From Actomonas aquatica (GTDB taxonomy: Bacteria > Verrucomicrobiota > Verrucomicrobiia > Opitutales > Opitutaceae), in assembly GCF_019679435.2 (NCBI RefSeq), contig NZ_CP139781.1:5142001-5206000 (forward strand): a DNA stretch of 64,000 bases, given 5' to 3'. Each line of letters begins with the position of its first letter. Position 1 is the stretch's first letter. Position numbers and translations under genes: made by a program. This document shows, piece after piece, positions 42,105 to 50,915 of the stretch. Under the pieces are notes generated by a model. That model searched no databases and was not told the DNA's origin. It worked only from the letters and a program-made list of their open reading frames with translations.

Positions 42105-42218
42105 GAATGAAGGGTAGTGGTGGCCAGCCAGTCCTTCATTGCTCGCGCGACGCGAGTCAGTGGTCAAGAGCGGGCTCCGCGATTCGCCCCTTCCTCGATC
42201 ACGATCCTCGGAAGTTGC

Positions 42219-42791
42219 TCAGATCGAGGCGGCGTCGTCGGGGTCGCTGGCCCAGACGATGAGCCAGCCGCTTTCGTCGTCGACGTAGACGAAGGGACTG
42301 GCCTCTTCGTTGGCGGTTTCGACGAACTCGGCGTGGGCGGCGAAGGCGAAGTGTTGCTCCATCTCGGGCCAGTCGGCGGTGGTTTCGTCGGATGCCACTT
42401 TGGCGGCTTGCCGAGCCAGCGGAGCCGCGACGTCGATGGATTCGGTGCGGATGGGACCGCGGTTTTGCATCACCACCAACGCTACCGCCGCCACCGCGGT
42501 GAGCGGGGCGGCAACGCGCAGCAGACGGGACCAGAGGGGGGCGGCGGATTTGGCGGTGCCGCTTTGTTGACGCAGGCGGCGTCGGACGGCGTGCCATTCG
42601 GTTTGGGCGTCGGGCACTTGGACCCGGGCCGCGGTTTCCTGCAGGTGGGTGTAGACGGCGGCCAGTTGGGCCTGCAGCGCCTGACATTCGGGACAGGCTG
42701 CCGTGTGGGCCGAGACCTGCCGCGCCACGTCGTCCGGGAGGGGGACGTCGCGGGCGGCGATCAGATGGTCTTGGACTTGCCGGCAGTTCAT
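42219..42791 (-). CDS. Zinc-finger anti-sigma factor (zf-HC2 type)
   Basis: The 190-residue protein opens with a zf-HC2 motif: MNCRQVQDHL, then QVSAHTAACPECQALQAQL, giving the Cys/His..Cys..Cys ligands of anti-sigma zinc domains. A single membrane helix follows near residues 90-108 (RVAAPLTAVAAVALVVMQN), and an acidic periplasmic tail ends the protein (EEASPFVYVDDESGWLIVWA). It should hold the ECF sigma factor encoded upstream at the membrane. The ATG at 42789-42791 fits the family start; the longer frame has no support. Confidence 0.88.
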   Translation of the reverse strand: MNCRQVQDHLIAARDVPLPDDVARQVSAHTAACPECQALQAQLAAVYTHLQETAARVQVPDAQTEWHAVRRRLRQQSGTAKSAAPLWSRLLRVAAPLTAVAAVALVVMQNRGPIRTESIDVAAPLARQAAKVASDETTADWPEMEQHFAFAAHAEFVETANEEASPFVYVDDESGWLIVWASDPDDAASI

Positions 42792-42829
42792 GGGGGAAGG
42801 GCGGGTAGAGGCGGGTCTAGGCGAGCAGT

Positions 42830-43312
42830 TTACCAGCCACGGCGGGTGGGAACCCAGACCTTTTCGCGCTGGTAGCTCCAGTGACCGCGTTCGAAGTGTT
42901 TGGTGCGGTTGCCCCAGCGGTCGTAGGTGAACCAAGTGCGCTTGGGAATCCACACCTTAACCGTGCGGTAGGTCCAGTAGCCGCGGCCGCGATCATGGCG
43001 GTCGCCACGGTCGTAGTGGCGGTCACCGCGGTCGTGGCCCCGGTCGCGACGATCCCAGCGGTCGCCGCGGTCGCGGTCGTGACGATCGCCGTGGCCGCGA
43101 TCGCGATGGCCGTAGTTGGTGGTGGTGTAAGCGAGGTCGAAGGAAACATCGGCGTCGCCGTCGAGGGCGTCGTCAATGGCAGCACCGAGGATGACGCCGC
43201 CGATCACACCCCCGAGGATGGCCGCTTCCTTGTCGCCGAGAGCGGCGGCGGGACGAGCGGTGAGGGCGAGGGCAGCGAGGGCAACGGTGAGAAGGGTGAG
43301 GGTCTTTTTCAT
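42830..43312 (-). CDS. Secreted Arg/Asp-rich repeat protein
   Basis: The 160-residue protein has a signal peptide (MKKTLTLLTVALAALALTAR), a glycine-zipper-like piece (AAILGGVIGGVILGAAIDDA) and then a long Arg/Asp/His-rich repeat (RDRGHGDRHDRDRGDRWDRR and similar). It ends with two copies of a short basic/aromatic unit: YWTYRTVKVWIPKRTWFTYD and HWSYQREKVWVPTRRGW. It is probably membrane-associated or surface-exposed. The start at 43310-43312 has a strong AGGAG ribosome site 6 bp upstream. It lies inside the second ECF sigma cluster and may be the main product that cluster controls. Confidence 0.85.
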   Translation of the reverse strand: MKKTLTLLTVALAALALTARPAAALGDKEAAILGGVIGGVILGAAIDDALDGDADVSFDLAYTTTNYGHRDRGHGDRHDRDRGDRWDRRDRGHDRGDRHYDRGDRHDRGRGYWTYRTVKVWIPKRTWFTYDRWGNRTKHFERGHWSYQREKVWVPTRRGW

Positions 43313-43402
43313 GGTGATCTCCTTGGTTGAGTTCACCGGATTGGGACGAACGCCCGTGGAGCCGTATTCAGTTTATTCGAAAGTTTTTTTCGCCGGTATT
43401 CT

Positions 43403-43855
43403 TTAATCGGCGATGAGGATCACGGCGTAGACCTCGTGGTCGTTGCGGGAGGGGCCGCCGAGCACGGCGGGGACGCCGGGGCGCAGGACGAGGCCGGTGC
43501 GCATGAGGCTGCGGTTGTTGGCGGTCCATTCCACCTGCACGCGGACGCGGTCGCCCTTGGAGGATTCCGCCTGCAGCTCGAGTTCGTGGCCTTGACCGAG
43601 GCGCACGGAGCCGGAGCCGGGAGCGGAGAGGCGGGCGCGGCCGGAGCCGAGTTGCTGAAAGCTTTCGAAGCGCAGGATGCGGCGCAGGGTATCCTCGTAG
43701 CGGGCGAGCGCGCGGTCGGTGGTGCCGGCTTCGCGGGAGGCGGAGACGAGGATGGCGCGCACGCTGACGCTCTCGCGTTCCTGGGCGTGGGCGGTAGGGA
43801 CGGCGGCGCTGAAGAGGAGGGCGCCGAGGCAGAGGAGAGAGAGGGCTAATCGCAT
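43403..43855 (-). CDS. Secreted protein of unknown function
   Basis: The 150-residue protein has a signal peptide (LALSLLCLGALLFSAAVPTA, cleavage after AHA) and a single domain with the motif AILVSASREAGTTDRALARY, then RLGQGHELELQAESSKGDR. It resembles small secreted proteins seen beside ECF sigma factors in the same phylum, but I cannot name a family. It overlaps the sigma factor gene by 10 bp, so the two are co-translated. Confidence 0.78.
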   Translation of the reverse strand: MRLALSLLCLGALLFSAAVPTAHAQERESVSVRAILVSASREAGTTDRALARYEDTLRRILRFESFQQLGSGRARLSAPGSGSVRLGQGHELELQAESSKGDRVRVQVEWTANNRSLMRTGLVLRPGVPAVLGGPSRNDHEVYAVILIAD

Positions 43856-44454
43856 GGGGATTCGCGGAGTTTTTGGGCAAGCAGGCGGCGGGCGTGAAAG
43901 AGGCGCGACATGACGGTGCCGCGGCGGATGCCGACGGCGGTGGCGATTTCGTCGTAGGATAGACCCTGAACCTCGCGCAAGGCGAGCACGGCGCGGTGTT
44001 TTGGAGGCAGGCTGTTGAGCATGGCCTCGAAGTGGGCGTGGCGCTCGGCGGATTCGATCTGCGCGGGCGCGGTGGGTTCTTCATCGACGGGTTCGGTGAA
44101 GGTGTGGGTCTCGCCGGTGTCTTCGTCGTCGCGGGAGAAAGGCAGGAAACGATCGAACCAGCGGCGGCGTTTGCGGAGGTGGTCGAGCGCGCGGCGGGTG
44201 GCGATGGGGTGGAGCCAGGTGGTGAACTTGGCGTCACCGCGGTAGCGAGCGAGCTGCTGCCAGACTTTGACCCAGACCTCCTGCGTCAGATCGCGGGCGT
44301 CGTGCTCGTTGCGCACGATGGCGAAGACGGTGCGAAACGAGGTCTCGTAGTGGCGCTGCATGAGCTCGCCGAACGCGGTCTCGTTGCCGTCCTGCGCTTG
44401 GGCAATGAGGGATTGGTCGTCGACCAATTCATCTTGCTCGGGGGCGGAGTCCAT
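43846..44454 (-). CDS. ECF RNA polymerase sigma factor (RpoE-like)
   Basis: The 202-residue protein has sigma region 2 (SLIAQAQDGNETAFGELMQR, DARDLTQEVWVKVWQQL, FTTWLHPIATRRALDHLRKR) and region 4 (MLNSLPPKHRAVLALREVQG, SYDEIATAVGIRRGTVMSRL). A linker of about 35 residues between the regions is longer than usual (RDDEDTGETHTFTEPVDEEP). The ATG at 44452-44454 is chosen because region 2 follows after a short acidic lead; a longer frame has no conserved sequence. It overlaps the secreted-protein gene downstream and is probably held by the zf-HC2 anti-sigma protein. Confidence 0.93.
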   Translation of the reverse strand: MDSAPEQDELVDDQSLIAQAQDGNETAFGELMQRHYETSFRTVFAIVRNEHDARDLTQEVWVKVWQQLARYRGDAKFTTWLHPIATRRALDHLRKRRRWFDRFLPFSRDDEDTGETHTFTEPVDEEPTAPAQIESAERHAHFEAMLNSLPPKHRAVLALREVQGLSYDEIATAVGIRRGTVMSRLFHARRLLAQKLRESPCD

Positions 44455-44518
44455 GCGCGAGCGGGCCGGGCCGGAGGCAGCGGGAGGCGCGAGGTGAACG
44501 AGGCCGGTCGCGGGGCGA

Positions 44519-45178
44519 CTAGCGACGAGGGGGGAGCAGACCACGATCGCGTCGCAGGTCGTAACGCGGGTCGTAGTAATAAGGCAGGCCACCGCGGCTG
44601 GTGCCGTAGGAAATGGCGGCTTGGAAACGGCCTTTGGGGTCGCTGATCACGGTGGTGACTTCACCGCCGTAGTAGGTCTCGCCGCCCACGCTGCCGACTT
44701 CGAGGGTGACGGAACCGTGGACTTCGAGGCGCGGGCCTTCGCTCTCGACGGCGTCGGCGGCAGAGTCGCCGGTGGTGCGGGCGCGGTTGCGGTCGCGGCG
44801 GGAGATGTAAGGAACGGTCGGCGTGTCGGCGATGTAACCGGCGATGTGTTGATCGAGGCGCTCGCGTTGTTCGTCGCTGAGACGATCGATGCCGGTGGCG
44901 TCGAGTTCGGCGGTGCTGCGGCGGGAAGAGAAGGTGCCGGCGAAACCGGAAACGTTGCCGGCGCGGGCGGAGGCGACCTCGTAGGCGACCAAGTTGTCGA
45001 GATTGGCACGTTCCTGCTCGGTGAGCTCATGCACGCCGGTCGCGAGTTCTTCGTCGTCGGAGAGGCGGGCGAGGAAATCGGCCGAAGGGGTCCAGCCTTG
45101 GGCGGTCAGACTGAGGGTGGCGGCGCACAGACCGGCTGCGAGGACGAGCAGGCGCGGGAGGCGGAAAGAAGCGGGCAT
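44519..45178 (-). CDS. Secreted protein of unknown function
   Basis: The 219-residue protein has a signal peptide (FRLPRLLVLAAGLCAATLSL, cleavage near LTAQ). The mature part has two similar helical pieces: DEELATGVHELTEQERANLD and ATGIDRLSDEQRERLDQHIA. These 'LT/SEQER..LD' repeats suggest a short helical repeat domain. A beta-rich segment with Gly/Tyr (VGSVGGETYYGGEVTTVI) follows. No family is recognised. It is the first gene of the ECF cluster and could be under the sigma factor's own control. Confidence 0.78.
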   Translation of the reverse strand: MPASFRLPRLLVLAAGLCAATLSLTAQGWTPSADFLARLSDDEELATGVHELTEQERANLDNLVAYEVASARAGNVSGFAGTFSSRRSTAELDATGIDRLSDEQRERLDQHIAGYIADTPTVPYISRRDRNRARTTGDSAADAVESEGPRLEVHGSVTLEVGSVGGETYYGGEVTTVISDPKGRFQAAISYGTSRGGLPYYYDPRYDLRRDRGLLPPRR

Positions 45179-45303
45179 GAGTTTGAGAACGTCGCGGAGC
45201 GGCAAAGTTCCCCTCGGAAGGTTGGGGGAAGGAGGGGCCGGAGGGTAAGAGGAAGGGTCGGGAGCTTGGGGGGCGAGGGGCGACCGGTCAACCTCGGCGG
45301 TGC

Positions 45304-47043
45304 TCAGGAGTCCGGGGTAGGGAAGGGCGAGCGGGAATTGCGCCGCGCGGCTTCGAGTTCGGCGACCGCGGTCACATTCATGGCGCCGAAGAGAGCGGTG
45401 AAGGGGAGTTCGATGGAGACCTGCCAGGTGCGGCCGCGGTGGATGCGATAGGTCCAGGTGCCCTCGAGCTGTTGAATGCGTTGGCCGATGTTACGGAGGC
45501 CATTGCCGGACTTGAGCGATTCGTGCGGCGCGAAACCGTCGTTTTCCCAACGCATGACGAGGAAGCCGGCTTCGCGCCGGAGAAAGAGCGAGGTGTGCTC
45601 GGGGCGAGCGTGGCGGGCGGCGTTGGAGATGAGCTCGCGCGTGATGTAATAAATGTGGAGCTGGGCGTCGCGGGAGAGGCCATCGAGCACGCCTTCCTCG
45701 ATGGAAAGTTGGGCGGACTGGCGGGAGATGGATTGCATGTAGCGTTCGAAACGCTGCAGCGACGATTCGAGGTCCTGGTCGCGGAGTTCTTCGGGTTCGA
45801 GGTCCAGGAGGAGGTTGCGCAGGTCGGCCGTGCACTCGGTGAGGATGGTGCGGATGGCAGCGAGCTGCGAGGTGGTGGAGGGGCGACCAGCCGTGGTGGC
45901 GGCTTCCATGGAACTGATTTTAAGGCCGGCGGCGTAGAGCGATTGCAACGGGCCGTCGTGGAGGTTGGAAGCGAGGCGCAGGCGCAGGGCTTCGTTGCTC
46001 TCGCGTTCGGCTTCGTCGTCGTCGCCGTCGGCGCTGGCGATGCGGCGGCGGATCTCTTCCTGCAGCATGCGACCTTGGCGGAACTGGGAGGACAGCAGCC
46101 GGGCGACTTCGCCAAAATCGGATTTTGCCACCAATAGGTCGGCCAGGTGAATCGGGTTGCGGGATTCGAGGGAGCGGGTGATGCGGCCGAGGGGGCGGAC
46201 CACCGTGAAACCGATGAAGATGGCGAGCAGGGCGACGAGAATGGCGATGCTGCTGGCAAAGATGAGAGCCTGTTCGCCAAGCGACCCGCGCATCTGCTCG
46301 AGGGCGGTGGCATCAAAACGTCCGTGCACGGTGGCGATGGGGGTGTCGCCGATACCGTTGATAACCGACGTGAAACTGAAGTCGTGGTTAGCGCGGGCGC
46401 GGGTGGTTTGCGGCTCAAATTCCGGCACGCCATCGGGATTGAGCATGAGACTCAGGCGAGTCTGGCTGAGATCGCCGAGTTGGACTAACCAGGCTTCATC
46501 CCAGCGTTTGCCGATGAGCATGTAGCCCACGGTCGGCGTCTCGTGACGCCAAAACTGGGGGTCCTGGATCGCGGCGCCGAAGATTTGCCAGACTTGGCCG
46601 CCGAGGTTGGTGTAGAAAGAGAACTCGTAGTTCGAGTCGATGTGTTCCGCGAGTAACGACGCGGAGGTGAAGGGCAAAGGTGGGTGGCGGTAGTCCACAT
46701 CGATGGTGTGGAGTAATTCGAAGCGGTCGTTCAGCACCCACAGAGCGTCGCAGCCGCCGGGCATGCCCACGATGTTGTCGATGTTGGACGAAGCCCACTT
46801 GGGATCGGGCTCGGCCACGAAGGCCACCATGTCATCCCACCAGGAGTAGCTGGCGACGAGGCTCTTGAGGCCGGCGCTCTGGAGCTTGGCGGCACTGCGA
46901 AAATAGCTGGCGTGCTCCTGCGTGCGGTCGGCGATGAGCAGCTCGATCTTCTGCTTGGTCGAGCGATAAGACAGACCCACCGCGATCGCGATACCGGCGA
47001 AGACGACGGTAAGGATGAGGGTGAGGCGGGTGATCAGGTTCAT
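45304..47043 (-). CDS. CHASE4 sensor kinase with HisKA_3 (NarL-type) core
   Basis: The 579-residue protein has an N-terminal membrane helix (residues 7-24), a periplasmic sensor of ~210 residues starting with CHASE4-like sequence (SLVASYSWWDDMVAFVAEPD), a second helix (~262-282) and a HAMP-like linker. The kinase core is of the NarX type: RLRLASNLHDGPLQSLYAAG with phospho-acceptor H362, the N-box ELISNAARHARPE and a G-box NGLRNIGQRIQQLEG. It should have a LuxR-type response regulator partner, but none is adjacent; this makes it an orphan in the window. A start nine bases upstream (47052) is possible. Confidence 0.9.
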   Translation of the reverse strand: MNLITRLTLILTVVFAGIAIAVGLSYRSTKQKIELLIADRTQEHASYFRSAAKLQSAGLKSLVASYSWWDDMVAFVAEPDPKWASSNIDNIVGMPGGCDALWVLNDRFELLHTIDVDYRHPPLPFTSASLLAEHIDSNYEFSFYTNLGGQVWQIFGAAIQDPQFWRHETPTVGYMLIGKRWDEAWLVQLGDLSQTRLSLMLNPDGVPEFEPQTTRARANHDFSFTSVINGIGDTPIATVHGRFDATALEQMRGSLGEQALIFASSIAILVALLAIFIGFTVVRPLGRITRSLESRNPIHLADLLVAKSDFGEVARLLSSQFRQGRMLQEEIRRRIASADGDDDEAERESNEALRLRLASNLHDGPLQSLYAAGLKISSMEAATTAGRPSTTSQLAAIRTILTECTADLRNLLLDLEPEELRDQDLESSLQRFERYMQSISRQSAQLSIEEGVLDGLSRDAQLHIYYITRELISNAARHARPEHTSLFLRREAGFLVMRWENDGFAPHESLKSGNGLRNIGQRIQQLEGTWTYRIHRGRTWQVSIELPFTALFGAMNVTAVAELEAARRNSRSPFPTPDS

Positions 47044-47211
47044 GACGAGCAAAGACCGATGGCTCGGTCGGGCGCGTGAAGTGCAGCCTTACAAGTAACC
47101 TTGGATCAACAAGTAGGGTCAATCGCAGGCGACTGGAGAAAATTGCGTAGTGCCCCACCAAACGGAAGGGTCCGTTTCGGCCTAGCGAAAATGGTGGCAG
47201 AGTTGAGTCGC

Positions 47212-47616
47212 TCAGGCGTCTCTGGAGGCATCATTGTCGGCCGCGGTCGGTGCACGTGAACGCGGTCGGCTGAGCATAACGACGGCCATCCAGAAGGCGA
47301 TGAGGATGAGGGCGTAGAACTCGCGGCCATCAACGATGGTTTGGTCGGTCATATGCCACTCCTCGGTGAGGTCGGTGAAGGGCGTATGCCAGGCCCCGAG
47401 GCGGATGTAATACATCTCCCACCAGAGGCATACGACGATGAGCGCAGGCGCGAGCCAACTGGTGCTGCGCCCAGCGGCGGCAAACCCAGCCGCGGTGGCG
47501 GCGGCCGCGTAGAGCAGGATCCACGGCGCCGGGGAGGGGTCGTTGTATTGGACCAAGGCGGACAGCACAAAAAGTGCAGCCATGATGCCGTGAAGGATGC
47601 GAAGGGCCAGGAGCAT
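47212..47616 (-). CDS. TMEM220-like membrane protein
   Basis: The 134-residue protein has four predicted membrane helices and the family signature ALVQYNDPSPAPWILLYAAA in the first loop, plus WWEMYYIRLGAWHTPFTDL. TMEM220-like proteins are widespread in bacteria and eukaryotes; no function is known. The ATG at 47614-47616 is preferred because it precedes the first helix directly (MLLALRILHGIMAALFVLS); a longer frame adds 16 uninformative residues. It is upstream of the sensor kinase on the same strand with a 168-bp gap. Confidence 0.82.
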   Translation of the reverse strand: MLLALRILHGIMAALFVLSALVQYNDPSPAPWILLYAAAATAAGFAAAGRSTSWLAPALIVVCLWWEMYYIRLGAWHTPFTDLTEEWHMTDQTIVDGREFYALILIAFWMAVVMLSRPRSRAPTAADNDASRDA

Positions 47617-47715
47617 GGGGAGGTCACCAACTGAGCCCGTGGTGAGCCGCAGTGCACGGAACATGCAATGAGACGAGTCGGAGGCAACGGGGATCGCATG
47701 ATTGCCGCTGGGTGC

Positions 47716-47792
47716 GGGATGCGAGATACGGGATGCGGGATACGGGATGCGAGATACGGGATACGGGATAAGGGATGCGGGATAAGGGATGC
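47716..47792. repeat. Heptamer tandem repeat GGGATRC
   Basis: Eleven 7-bp units stand head to tail. Most read gggatgc or gggatac; variants are gagatac (two) and gggataa (two). A partial unit flanks each end. The units fall in the gap between the TMEM220-like gene and the M3 peptidase terminator. An open frame through it would give a repetitive [10 protein letters not shown] product, which I treat as artefact. Confidence 0.9.
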
Positions 47793-47795
47793 GGG

Positions 47796-47829
47796 AAATA
47801 AAAAGCGCCCCTCCGGATGGAGAGGCGCT
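47796..47829 (-). terminator. Intrinsic terminator of the M3 peptidase gene
   Basis: Arms at 47804-47814 and 47819-47829 form an 11-bp stem (one G-U pair) with a 4-nt loop. On the minus strand TTTTTATTT follows. It lies 30 bp after the stop of the M3 peptidase gene. Confidence 0.9.
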
Positions 47830-47858
47830 GCAAAAGGAGGGGGCGACGAACTGGTCGC

Positions 47859-50027
47859 TTATTCGTCGCTGGAATCGGTCGAGGTCAGGCCGCGGCGTTC
47901 GAGCAGCGGTTCGACGCGTGGCTCGTGGCCGGCGAAGTCGGAGAACAATTCCATCGGATCCTTGGACTCGCCGCGCGAGAGCAGGGTGTCGCGGAAGTGA
48001 TCACCATTGGTGCGGGTGAGCCCGCCGTTTTGTTTGAACCATTCCACGCTGTCGGCATCGAGCACCTCGCTCCAGATGTAGCTGTAGTAGCCGGCTGAAT
48101 ACCCGCCCGCGAACACGTGGGAGAAGTAGGTGGTGCGGTAGCGCGGCGGCACGGCGGCGATGTTGAGGCCGGCCATCTCGAGCGCGTCCGCTTCGAAGGC
48201 GAGCACGGCCTCGGCGGTGGTCGGCACCTGCTCGGGCGTGAGTTGGTGCCAGGCTTGGTCGAGCATGGAGGCGGCGAGGTATTCGGCGGTGCCGAAGCCT
48301 TGGTTGAATTTCGCGGCGGCCTTGATCTTGGCCAGCAGGTCGGCGGGGATCGGCTCGCCGGTCTCGTAGTGCACCGCGTAGTGCTCGAGGATGGACGGCC
48401 AGTCGCGCCACATCTCGTTCACCTGCGAGGGGAACTCGACGAAATCGCGCGGGACGCTGGTGCCGGCGTGGCTCGGGTAAGTGACGTCGGAGAACATGCC
48501 GTGGAGGGCGTGGCCAAATTCGTGGAAGAGGGTGTTGGTCTGGCCCCAGGTGAGCAGGGTGGGTTCGCCGGCGGCAGGCTTTTCGACATTGAGGTGGTTG
48601 CCGATGACGGGGTGTTCGCCGAGGAGGTTGGACTGCACCATGTAGCTGTTCATCCAGGCGCCGCCGCGTTTGGAAGGGCGGGCGTAAAAATCGCCAATGA
48701 AGTAGGCGAGGGTGGAGCCGTCGGCATCAAACACCTCCCAGACGCGCACGTCGGGGTGATAGACGGGCAGGTCGGGGCGCTCTTTAAAGGTGAGACCGTA
48801 GAGCTGGTTGGCGGCGTAAAACACGCCGTCGGTGACGACGCGGTTGAGCTCGAGGTAGGGACGCAGCTCGCTTTCGTCGTAGTTGAAGCGCGCGGAGCGA
48901 ACCTTGGCGGCGTAATAATCCCAGTCGTGGGCGGCGAGGGTGAAGTCCTGGCCGTCGGCGGCGATGGCTTCCTGCAGGGCGGCGATCTCCTTCTGGACGT
49001 TGGCCGCGGCGGCGGGGGCGAGGCGACCGAGCATGCCGTTGACGGCGTCGACGGTCTTGGCGGTGCGTTCGTCGAGGGCGTAGGCGGCGTAGGTTTCGTA
49101 GCCGAGGAGCTGGGCGCGTTCGGCGCGGAGCTTGGCGGTGCGGGCGGCGAGCAGGCGGTTGTCGTAGGCGTTGCCACGCGTGCCGCGAGCGAGGGAAGCG
49201 GCGTGGAGGCGGGCGCGCACGTCGCGGTTGGTGAGGGCGGAGAGGGCGGGCTGGCCGGAGGTGTTTTGGAGGGCGATGAGATATTTGCCCTCGTGACCGG
49301 CGTCGGTCGCGGCCTGCGCGGCGGTGGCAATGGCGGAGGCGGAGAGACCGTCGAGCTCGGCGGCGGTGTCGACGAGCAGGGCGGAGGCGTTGACCTCGGC
49401 GAGCACGTTCTGGCGGAACTGGGTGCGCAGGGTGGCGAGCTCGGCGTTGATCTCGCTCATGCGGACCTTGGCGGCGGCGTCGAGTTTGGCGCCGGCGCGC
49501 ACGAAGCGCGTGTAGGTCTGCTCGGTGAGGCGACGGGATTCGGGATCGAGATCGAGGTCGTCGAGTTGATCGTGAATGGCGGCGACGCGGGCGAAGAGGT
49601 CGGCGTTGAGGTAGAGCTCGTCGTAGAGGGCGGCTTCGAGGGGAGCCACTTTGGCATCCACGGCGGCGAAGACCTCGTTGGTGATGGTGCCGTTAAGATT
49701 GGAGAAGATGCGATCGATGCGGCCGAGGAGTCGGCCGGCGGTCTCGAGGGCCACGATGGTATTCTCGAAGGTGGCGGGCTCGGGGTTGGTGGCGATGGCG
49801 GCGATCTCGTCGCGCTGGGCTTGCATGGCGACTTCGAAGGCGGGTTCGAAGTGCTCGGGTTTGATCAGGTCGAACTGCGGATAGCCAAAGGGTAGGGGAC
49901 TATCCTGGAGCAGCGGATTGGAGCTCACGTCCGTTTCGGCGGCGAAGTTCGGAAGACTGCCGGCTGCAAAAGTGAGCATGATAAACGCCCCGCGGAGGCG
50001 GCGGCAGAGGGAGTGATTCAATAGCAT
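47859..50027 (-). CDS. M3-family oligopeptidase, exported
   Basis: The 722-residue protein has the M3 zinc motif [13 protein letters not shown] and family blocks [40 protein letters not shown] and the C-terminal [20 protein letters not shown]. It is closest in layout to Dcp/oligopeptidase A. An N-terminal signal-like stretch (residues ~12-30, [20 protein letters not shown]) suggests export to the periplasm, unlike cytoplasmic OpdA. The start at 50025-50027 is preferred; an ATG 33 bases upstream and an internal one are alternatives. It cleaves short peptides or dipeptides. A strong terminator follows. Confidence 0.94.
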   Translation of the reverse strand: MLLNHSLCRRLRGAFIMLTFAAGSLPNFAAETDVSSNPLLQDSPLPFGYPQFDLIKPEHFEPAFEVAMQAQRDEIAAIATNPEPATFENTIVALETAGRLLGRIDRIFSNLNGTITNEVFAAVDAKVAPLEAALYDELYLNADLFARVAAIHDQLDDLDLDPESRRLTEQTYTRFVRAGAKLDAAAKVRMSEINAELATLRTQFRQNVLAEVNASALLVDTAAELDGLSASAIATAAQAATDAGHEGKYLIALQNTSGQPALSALTNRDVRARLHAASLARGTRGNAYDNRLLAARTAKLRAERAQLLGYETYAAYALDERTAKTVDAVNGMLGRLAPAAAANVQKEIAALQEAIAADGQDFTLAAHDWDYYAAKVRSARFNYDESELRPYLELNRVVTDGVFYAANQLYGLTFKERPDLPVYHPDVRVWEVFDADGSTLAYFIGDFYARPSKRGGAWMNSYMVQSNLLGEHPVIGNHLNVEKPAAGEPTLLTWGQTNTLFHEFGHALHGMFSDVTYPSHAGTSVPRDFVEFPSQVNEMWRDWPSILEHYAVHYETGEPIPADLLAKIKAAAKFNQGFGTAEYLAASMLDQAWHQLTPEQVPTTAEAVLAFEADALEMAGLNIAAVPPRYRTTYFSHVFAGGYSAGYYSYIWSEVLDADSVEWFKQNGGLTRTNGDHFRDTLLSRGESKDPMELFSDFAGHEPRVEPLLERRGLTSTDSSDE

Positions 50028-50290
50028 GGTTGTTGTGTGATGCGTTCCACTGAAATTCATGGCCCCGGCGGGGCAATATTACAGAAGCACGATGAGTGCA
50101 GGTGGCTTGCAATGCGGAGGCGGGTGTTTTGGGCATTGGAAGTGAAAATCGTTCGCTAACGGGGATTTACAAACTTACTGCATAAGAGTAACAGCATGGT
50201 GAATACCGACCGTGATATGTTCACCTGCCCGCACTATGGGCTGTGGCTTTCGCCGATGGCTTACTATAACCCGCAACAACCCCGTTTATC

Positions 50291-50896
50291 ATGATTGATT
50301 GGTGGAATGGACTCTCTCTGGCGCTGCAGGTGTTTTATGGCATCGGGTTGCTCTCGGCTTTGATGTCGGTGCTGCAGCTCGGCCTCTCTTTGCTGGGCTG
50401 GGGCGGTGATGCGCTGGACTTGGATTTGGAGGTCGGCGACGCCGATTCGGCAGGTGCCAGTCTAATTTCGGGCCAGACGTTGTCGGCGTTCTTTCTCGGT
50501 TTCGGCTGGGTCGGTGCGGCGGTGATCACGGCAGGTTTGGGTCTGCTGATTGCGATCATCACGGCCTCGGTGGTCGGCGTGATCGTGATGTTCGCCGTTT
50601 ATTTCATGATCCGCCAGGTGCTGCGCCTGCAGGCGAAGGGCAACCTCGATTACCACAACGCGATCGGCGAGGAGGCGATGGTGTATGTGACGTTGCCGGG
50701 TAACGACGAGGACGGCGGCGGTCAGATCCAATTTATGATCCAGGGCCGACTGCGCACGGCCAGTGCCCGCAAGGTCACGCCGGGAGCGGTGAAACCCGGC
50801 GAAAAGGTCCGCATCACCGGCATGTTTGGCGAGACCTCCTTCGTGGTGGAATCGCTCCGTGAGACGCCGCCCGCGCCAACGCTTTCTTCATCCTAG
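50291..50896 (+). CDS. NfeD-like membrane protein (YuaF-like)
   Basis: The 201-residue protein has three membrane segments (residues ~8-35 LALQVFYGIGLLSALMSVLQ, ~65-80 AFFLGFGWVGAAVITAG and ~85-105 AIITASVVGVIVMFAVYFMI). A C-terminal OB-fold-like domain (~115-190) contains IGEEAMVYVTLPGNDEDG and KPGEKVRITGMFGETSF, as in YuaF/NfeD proteins. NfeD proteins pair with flotillins in membrane domain organisation, and the flotillin gene follows after 19 bp. The upstream region is A+T-rich and divergent from the M3 peptidase. Confidence 0.87.
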   Translation: MIDWWNGLSLALQVFYGIGLLSALMSVLQLGLSLLGWGGDALDLDLEVGDADSAGASLISGQTLSAFFLGFGWVGAAVITAGLGLLIAIITASVVGVIVMFAVYFMIRQVLRLQAKGNLDYHNAIGEEAMVYVTLPGNDEDGGGQIQFMIQGRLRTASARKVTPGAVKPGEKVRITGMFGETSFVVESLRETPPAPTLSSS

Positions 50897-50915
50897 TCCT
50901 AGTCGTAATCCAACT

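Noticed and set aside
47624-47833. Small minus-strand frame with [10 protein letters not shown] repeats
   Set aside because: It is a translation of the GGGATRC heptamer array and runs into the terminator of the M3 peptidase gene.
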